Shown: piece by piece, positions 59,123 through 64,000 of the stretch | Layout: every line of letters begins with the position of its first letter | How positions within the stretch are numbered: position 1 is the first letter of the stretch | From: Ndongobacter massiliensis | GTDB lineage: Bacteria > Bacillota > Clostridia > Tissierellales > Peptoniphilaceae | Length of the DNA stretch: 64,000 bases | NCBI RefSeq assembly: GCF_900120375.1 | Contig: NZ_LT635480.1 | Location: 1,308,840 to 1,372,839 of the forward strand | Reading direction: 5' to 3' | Translations under genes and position numbers: made by a program | Notes under the pieces: model-generated | What the model saw: the letters and a program-made list of their open reading frames with translations, nothing else | What the model was told of the DNA's origin: nothing | The model's database searches: none

Positions 59123-61397
59123 GATCATGCCCTCCATTTTTCTTTCTCTTCCATCGCCATAACAGAAGACACAGTCCGCCGATTAGAAAAAGCCATGCGA
59201 GTCCACCAGTGTATCCAGCTGTTTTGGCTTCCCGAGGGCGGACCTGCGCCGTCACGGAAGAAACAGAGCGCTCCTTTTGAACATGTGGTCTCGACGCTTC
59301 TTCGGACGCTCGATTCGGCCGACTTATTTGTTTCTTCTCTTCCATCGCTTCGCCCATTATGGTTAAGGTTTTTTCATTTTCATTGCCCGCACGATCCCGC
59401 AAATGAAATGTGATCGTGTGATCCGTGCCGTCGCCCGGGAAAGAAAGAACATCCTCGTAGGATGTCGGATCGGAAAAACTTTGTACGGCTTGTACTTTCT
59501 GTCCATCCAACGTCCAGGTCACCAAGTCCAAGCCGATATGGTCCGTAGCGCAAAACGAAATCGTGCAAGTCTCTCCTTTTTTCACCGCATTCGGTACATC
59601 GTACAGTGTAAGCTCCGGCGGTGTCGCATCGACGCGGAATGTCAGACGCCCCGCCCGTTGCTCCGAATAAGACGTGTTCCCTGTCGCATCGGTAGAGGAA
59701 AGAACAATGCGATAGGCGCCATCCTGTTTGAAATTTTCCGGTGAAAGCAGGTAGCGATATGTATGCCAGGAAGCTGGGTGCCCCTGATCCACCTCCTTTT
59801 TCTCCGCTACCCGCTCCAGAAGCGGATCAGAAATGCGTTGCCCGTCCCTCCACAAAGAGATGGTCTGTTCCTCCTGCAACACGACATCCGGGTTGTATTC
59901 GACGATTCCAAGCGGGTGATGAATTGCCTGCACATCGCAATCCTGTAACTGCCGCGTCGATTCGTCAAATAGATACAACGATCCGAATCGATTGACAAGA
60001 AAAGAAATCGCCTTTTCTTCTGTATTGCCCGCCTGATCCTGTACACGCGCCCGTAAGAAATAGCAGCCGTCCTGTGCCGATTCCTGGGCGAGCTGCAGCC
60101 GCAAAATGCGTCCCGATGCATCGCCGGCAACTTCCTCCATGCGATCGCTGACATCCTGCAGAGCGCCACTGCGCAAACGCTGCTGCAAAAAACACGCCGA
60201 GGTTTTATAATGGCTGTCTCGCATGCGCACGGTAATTTCCATATCTGAAGAAAAACGTCCGCCGTTTTCCACGCCTTCAATCGTAAAAAAGTCGATGGCG
60301 CGATCGATGACAATCGGTGAGGCTGACAAGCGACTCTGATTCCCGGCGGCATCCTCCGCGAGAAGTTCCACGGCATAACGCCCATCTTCGTCCAACCGCA
60401 GTCCTTCGGCAGGTAGCCGCTGCCAGTCGCCCTCTGAAAAGCGATAGAACAACTTGCCGCCGGCTACGCCGAACTGTGCTCCGGCGCGCAGAACAACCGG
60501 CTGGCGGAAAAACCCGCCCGGCGCGTCGGGCTCCTGCGGTTCGCTCGCCCAGAACAGTGCGGCCGGTTTTTGTGTTGCAACCGCAATCGTATGCGTCGCT
60601 TCCTCCGAACGGTTTCCCGCTGCATCCTCCGCATATACGGAAAGTTCATAGATGCCGTCCTCCGCAATGACCGGATTGGCCGTAAACGGAAGGGCACTGC
60701 CCGATGTCAAGTCCTCACCAACCTTTTGAAAATGCATCCAGGTCACCACTTCCGGTCCGCCCACACTCTGCGGCGATTTTTCGATATGCAGAAGCGGAAA
60801 TGTCTCCACATACCAATCCTGATTTCCACGCACGCCTTCCACTGTAATTTCCGGCGTTTGCGGTGCTGTGCTGTGCTGCTTCAACGCAATATCACAGGTT
60901 TCCAGTTCCTTTTCCCCTTCAACCACCCAGATGCGCAGCACTCCCGAAAAATCCGCCTCCGGAAAATCAATGGTGTACACAGTTGGCTCCTCGATCGAAG
61001 TTCCCTCGCCTTCACAGACCGCTTCGCTGACCAGACCCTCTTCCATTGCCGCCGTCAAATCCAATGACATGGCGTCTAGGCGCGCAGAGGGAAGGGCGGC
61101 CACGTACACATGCTGTTCGCCGAGGGGCTCTTCCGTGCCATCTTCCGGCGTTTTGCCGGGACCGTTGCCCGCTTCTTCCGGTATTTGCCCGGATTCCTCG
61201 GAGATTTCCGTTTCGCCGGGCATCTCTTCTGCTTCTTGCAGCTGCTTTTTTAATGAAATCACAAGGCGCACCGCCCGATTTGTCCATTCGTCGGGTGACA
61301 AGGGCAGAAATGTCCCCTCCTCTTTTTGTTGCAATAATTTCGCTTCGATCTGCCAAGTCCCGTGCTTTTCTGACAACTCATTGGGATTATTTTTCAT
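59103..61397 (-). CDS. Large Ig-like repeat protein with C-terminal membrane anchor
   Basis: A 764-residue protein of tandem Ig-like repeats. Several copies of the bacterial pattern D-x-A-G-N (YAEDAAGNRS, LAEDAAGNQS, VQDQAGNTEE, STDATGNTSY, LRDRAGNENE) and an N-terminal SPDEWTNRAVRLVISL suggest five or more domains. One transmembrane segment lies near the C-terminus (GGLAWLFLIGGLCLLLW) followed by RKRKK-type positive residues. No signal peptide is visible: ATG 61397, with AGGAGG 5 bases upstream, is followed directly by a charged sequence. It overlaps the kinase gene by 11 bases. I do not know its function; an extracellular adhesin or sensor partner of the kinase is possible. Confidence 0.75.
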   Translation of the reverse strand: MKNNPNELSEKHGTWQIEAKLLQQKEEGTFLPLSPDEWTNRAVRLVISLKKQLQEAEEMPGETEISEESGQIPEEAGNGPGKTPEDGTEEPLGEQHVYVAALPSARLDAMSLDLTAAMEEGLVSEAVCEGEGTSIEEPTVYTIDFPEADFSGVLRIWVVEGEKELETCDIALKQHSTAPQTPEITVEGVRGNQDWYVETFPLLHIEKSPQSVGGPEVVTWMHFQKVGEDLTSGSALPFTANPVIAEDGIYELSVYAEDAAGNRSEEATHTIAVATQKPAALFWASEPQEPDAPGGFFRQPVVLRAGAQFGVAGGKLFYRFSEGDWQRLPAEGLRLDEDGRYAVELLAEDAAGNQSRLSASPIVIDRAIDFFTIEGVENGGRFSSDMEITVRMRDSHYKTSACFLQQRLRSGALQDVSDRMEEVAGDASGRILRLQLAQESAQDGCYFLRARVQDQAGNTEEKAISFLVNRFGSLYLFDESTRQLQDCDVQAIHHPLGIVEYNPDVVLQEEQTISLWRDGQRISDPLLERVAEKKEVDQGHPASWHTYRYLLSPENFKQDGAYRIVLSSTDATGNTSYSEQRAGRLTFRVDATPPELTLYDVPNAVKKGETCTISFCATDHIGLDLVTWTLDGQKVQAVQSFSDPTSYEDVLSFPGDGTDHTITFHLRDRAGNENEKTLTIMGEAMEEKKQISRPNRASEEASRPHVQKERSVSSVTAQVRPREAKTAGYTGGLAWLFLIGGLCLLLWRWKRKKNGGHDHETRPL

Positions 61398-63030
61398 CTT
61401 CTCCTCCTGCAGCATAGGCTAAATCCAAATTTTTACGGCAAATAGCAATCGCGCCGGTAATCATTGTCTCTTCCTCCTCCACCAGTAATCGCGCTTCATT
61501 CAGGGACTGCACAACCCGTTCTTTTCGCACACCGACGCGCGCGAAATCAAAACAACCCGTGTCCAGCAAACGAATCCAAAGTTCGGCATACTGCAGACGT
61601 GCCCGCTTATTGTGCAGCCATCGTGCGCCTTCGCATCGAAGAAGCGAAAGCGCGGAAAAGAGCGCTTCGTATTCTTCTTCCGATGCCGATGATGCCAATC
61701 CCCCCACTTGCATCACCTGCGTGCGATAAAATGATGTGATCCCAAGAAAAGCAGCCAGCAGGGGCATCATAGTTTCTGTGTTCTCTTTACTTGAACCGGA
61801 TAAATCCACCGTCGGGGCAAGCACCGAAGCCACACGGGTAAAATAGGGGATGCTGCGATTCACGCGTTCCCGCATCGAGTCGAGTGCACCCTCTTCTCCT
61901 GTATACTGAAAAAAAAGTAATGCACCGGACGCAAAACTGAATCGAGCGCAGTCTGACGGCGAAAGCGCTGCCGCCGCCCACAGTGCGTCCAATTGGGCTG
62001 CCCGTTTTTCGTCCACAGGCTGTTCACAGGCGTGCTGTAAGAAAGCGGCGATCGGGCGCGGATCCTCCGGCCGCAGGCGTTGGGCGTCCAACAGATTGTC
62101 ATTGCTTTCGCCGGAGTGCGGACGCTTTTCATCCTCCATTTTTTCTACAAAAGCAGCAGCGGCAGCGCGCGATTCAAAAAGTGGACGCCCCTGAAGCAGG
62201 CAAAATCCGAAAGCGGCCGCGCAGGACACCGTGTGATAGATGCGTCGCAAACGTCGACGTTTCACACGCGGCAGATGCAAAAGATCTGCCAGCGCGTGAT
62301 GCACTTCTTCCGCACTGCCGTATCGGGCGGTCGGATCACTGCGGGTCAGCCGATACAAGATCTGTGCCAATGCAGCATCCTCGACACTGCATTTCCCAAC
62401 CGTATTTCGCAACTTTTTCCGCGAGAAATCGACGCCATAGCGTAAATGTTGCAATGTGCGTCCCAAGGCATAGAGGTCGGATCGTGCATCGAGGTATCCG
62501 CCGGCGCATTGCTCCGGTGCCGCATAGTCGGCGGTCCCCCAAGGGCAGGCACCGCTGCCGCTCGTTCCGAAATCCAAAAGGTAGACAGAACCGTCCGGGT
62601 GTAATAATAAATTGGACGGTTTTACATCGCCGTGGAGAATCGGCGGTCGGTGGCAGTGGAGATCCGTCAGAATAGCACTCGTCTGCAAACCGATTTCGAT
62701 GACCTTCCGTGTGGGAAAAGTTCCGCGGCGCTGCAAAGCAACTTCCGCGTTTTCACCCGGCACGTAAGCCATAAAAAGCTGCGCCGCCTCAGGGGTCTCG
62801 TAAAAAGTGTAAAAAGCGGGAATACGCGGATGACGCAGTTGCTGAAGTACCTGAGCTTCGCAGCGCAACTGCGCGCGCCGCGCGCCGGCAAGGGTTTCGG
62901 AACCTCGGACTTCTTTCAGCACCGCCGTTTGCCCGTTTTTTTGATCTTCCACAAGGAACACGCAAGCCACTCCGCCGCGTCCGATTTCCTCTTTTCGAAT
63001 CCAATTTTGAAATCGCGTTCTCGTCTCCAT
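61387..63030 (-). CDS. Serine/threonine protein kinase (PASTA-less)
   Basis: A 547-residue Hanks-type kinase. All kinase landmarks are present: glycine loop IGRGGVACVF (16-25), VLK (K39), glutamate E59 in the C helix, catalytic loop HGDVKPSN (133-140, with G in place of R in HRD), DFG (153-155) and APE (171-173). After the kinase domain, a moderately hydrophobic stretch near residue 260 (SCAAAFGFCLL) may be a membrane segment. The 270-residue C-terminal part resembles no domain I know. Start ATG 63030 with AGGAG upstream. First gene of the kinase/Ig/CpaE/CpaF/peptidase/FHA operon. Confidence 0.88.
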   Translation of the reverse strand: METRTRFQNWIRKEEIGRGGVACVFLVEDQKNGQTAVLKEVRGSETLAGARRAQLRCEAQVLQQLRHPRIPAFYTFYETPEAAQLFMAYVPGENAEVALQRRGTFPTRKVIEIGLQTSAILTDLHCHRPPILHGDVKPSNLLLHPDGSVYLLDFGTSGSGACPWGTADYAAPEQCAGGYLDARSDLYALGRTLQHLRYGVDFSRKKLRNTVGKCSVEDAALAQILYRLTRSDPTARYGSAEEVHHALADLLHLPRVKRRRLRRIYHTVSCAAAFGFCLLQGRPLFESRAAAAAFVEKMEDEKRPHSGESNDNLLDAQRLRPEDPRPIAAFLQHACEQPVDEKRAAQLDALWAAAALSPSDCARFSFASGALLFFQYTGEEGALDSMRERVNRSIPYFTRVASVLAPTVDLSGSSKENTETMMPLLAAFLGITSFYRTQVMQVGGLASSASEEEYEALFSALSLLRCEGARWLHNKRARLQYAELWIRLLDTGCFDFARVGVRKERVVQSLNEARLLVEEEETMITGAIAICRKNLDLAYAAGGEDEK

Positions 63031-63084
63031 CCCTCTCCTCACAACCATGCTACTTTCTTAATTTCGGCTGCAGTTTACCACGGA

Positions 63085-63113
63085 ATTAAAAAAAGCCCCG
63101 GTTTCGGGACTGT
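63085..63113 (-). terminator. Terminator upstream of the kinase operon
   Basis: On the minus strand AGTCCCG-aaac-CGGGGCT forms a 7-bp stem followed by TTTTTTTAATT. It would stop any read-through from the transporter operon before the kinase gene starts. Confidence 0.8.
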
Positions 63114-63222
63114 TTTATGGGATAATGCATGAAGATTCCGGCATAAAATTGGGATAAATTTGGGACAGTGCACATGGATGACCCTGCGGCACAGGTGCTG
63201 TGAAATTCCGCTCCGTGGCGAG

Positions 63223-63255
63223 CAAAAAAAGCGACCCCGCCGCGGCGGGATCGCT
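63223..63255 (-). terminator. Terminator of the oligopeptide transporter operon
   Basis: On the minus strand AGCGATCCCGCCG / CGGCGGGGTCGCT forms a 13-bp stem with almost no loop, followed by TTTTTTTGC. It lies right after the stop of the small membrane protein. Confidence 0.85.
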
Positions 63256-63261
63256 ACAACA

Positions 63262-63465
63262 TTATCCGAGCAGTTTTACGATGAGATAGCCCAACAGGGC
63301 AAATCCTGCCAACACGGCAAGAATTGCCGGAAGAAAGGTGCGGAAGGCCGCCGACAACATTGCCTTTTCATCCTCTTCGTCAAAGTCGTTGGAACGAAAT
63401 TCTTCCAACTGCTTCGCGCGTTCCTCCTCCGTGCGTTTGTCGCCCAGAGGGTTTTTTCGAAACAT
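63262..63465 (-). CDS. Small membrane protein of unknown function
   Basis: A 67-residue protein. The first 40 residues are hydrophilic and charged (MFRKNPLGDKRTEEERAKQ, FDEEDEKA), followed by one transmembrane helix (LPAILAVLAGFALLGYLIVKLLG). Predicted N-in single-pass. ATG overlaps the last base of the ABC transporter ATPase stop (TGATG), so it is co-translated with that gene. I do not recognise a family; a small accessory or regulator of the transporter is possible. Confidence 0.7.
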   Translation of the reverse strand: MFRKNPLGDKRTEEERAKQLEEFRSNDFDEEDEKAMLSAAFRTFLPAILAVLAGFALLGYLIVKLLG

Positions 63466-64000
63466 CAAACTTCCGTTCCTCCCAAAAGCTGCTCATTTGC
63501 CTGACGCGATTGCGCTTCGAGTTCCTGCAGATGGCGCTTTTCGTTGGCTTCCGCTTCCAACTTCCAGGACGCGCGCTCCTCGTCCGATAAATCCATCAGA
63601 TGACAGGCGACGAAATGGCCCGGTTGGACTTCCTGAAGCGCCGGCTCGTAGGCTTTGCAGCGTTCCATGCAATACTTGCAGCGCGTGTGGAACCGACAGC
63701 CAGACGGCGGATTCACCGCAGAGGGAATGTCTCCTTCCAGCACGCCCAACGCTTGATCGCTGTCGACATCGGTGCGCGGAATGGCCGCTAACAGCGCCGA
63801 TGTATAGGGATGCAGCGGGGTGGCGAAGAGCTTCTCCGAGTCGGTCAGTTCCACGACCATGCCGAGGTACATGACGGCAATGCGATCGGAAATATATTTC
63901 ACGACGGAGAGGTCGTGGGTTATGAACAGATACGTCAGATTCTTGTCGCGCTTTAAGTCCTGCAACAGGTTGATAATCTGCGATTGAATGGACACGTCGA
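63465..64000 (-). CDS. Oligopeptide/dipeptide ABC transporter ATP-binding protein (OppF/DppF type), 3' part only
   Basis: The gene runs off the right edge; about 178 C-terminal residues are visible. They begin just after the Walker B region (DVSIQSQIINLLQDLK, normally preceded by SAL) and include the switch histidine in FITHDLSVVKYISDRIAVMYLG. The family-specific C-terminal domain has HPYTSALLAAIPRTD and the cysteine cluster CRFHTRCKYCMERC, an iron-sulfur-type motif of Opp/Dpp ATPases. The last 40 residues are a charged Q/E-rich tail. Drives peptide import. Followed directly by the small membrane protein. Confidence 0.9.
   Translation of the reverse strand, partial: DVSIQSQIINLLQDLKRDKNLTYLFITHDLSVVKYISDRIAVMYLGMVVELTDSEKLFATPLHPYTSALLAAIPRTDVDSDQALGVLEGDIPSAVNPPSGCRFHTRCKYCMERCKAYEPALQEVQPGHFVACHLMDLSDEERASWKLEAEANEKRHLQELEAQSRQANEQLLGGTEV

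Overview
The window looks like the chromosome of a Gram-positive anaerobe of the Firmicutes, most likely Clostridia or Tissierellia. The S14 protein is the zinc type, adenylate kinase carries a four-cysteine zinc lid, and the Shine-Dalgarno sequences are strong AGGAGG types. HprK, WhiA, RapZ, an LCP protein and a homodimeric pyruvate:ferredoxin oxidoreductase are all present. This assignment rests on gene content and style only; I cannot name the species.

Layout. (1) 0.2-15 kb: an unbroken minus-strand S10-spc-alpha ribosomal operon from rpsJ to rplQ. It includes secY, adk, a small KOW protein and infA, has a near-consensus promoter with a leader of about 240 nt, and ends in an intrinsic terminator. 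(2) 15-19.6 kb: a thiol peroxidase, then a minus-strand operon gntP-type permease / IlvD-Edd dehydratase / FCD-type GntR regulator. (3) 19.6-24 kb: housekeeping murB-rapZ-nudix-whiA-LCP. (4) 24-42 kb: a visibly AT-richer catabolic region with three modules. Module A is GntP permease, split UxaA-type dehydratase and LarA-type nickel racemase/epimerase, facing a divergent FCD GntR regulator. Module B is a TRAP transporter with a second, divergent LarA homologue. Module C is an aldolase, a DgoK-type kinase, a 2-hydroxyacid dehydrogenase, an IclR regulator, a zinc alcohol dehydrogenase and an SDR. A decayed IS256-type element lies between modules A and B, and a matching insertion-sequence end supplies the -35 box of module C. 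(5) 42-54 kb: a DUF4143-type ATPase, then nifJ, hprK-uvrC-pepP, ogt and ychF. (6) 54-63 kb: a RelE/ParE-type toxin-antitoxin pair, then an operon joining a Ser/Thr kinase, an Ig-like repeat protein, CpaE-, CpaF- and prepilin-peptidase-like proteins and an FHA protein. (7) The right edge holds a small membrane protein and the 3' part of an oligopeptide ABC transporter ATPase gene.

Working together: modules A-C and the gntP-ilvD operon look like overlapping routes for uptake and breakdown of sugar acids (aldonates or related 2-hydroxy acids). Import would be followed by C2 epimerisation (LarA types), oxidation and reduction at other carbons (alcohol dehydrogenase/SDR), dehydration to 2-keto-3-deoxy acids (UxaA or IlvD/Edd type), phosphorylation (DgoK type) and aldol cleavage (DapA type). 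Substrates are inferred, not shown. The 54-63 kb operon resembles the cytoplasmic half of a Tad/Flp pilus machine coupled to a phospho-signalling kinase/FHA pair, but has no pilin or TadB/TadC platform gene here. These two regions are the main candidates for undescribed biology.
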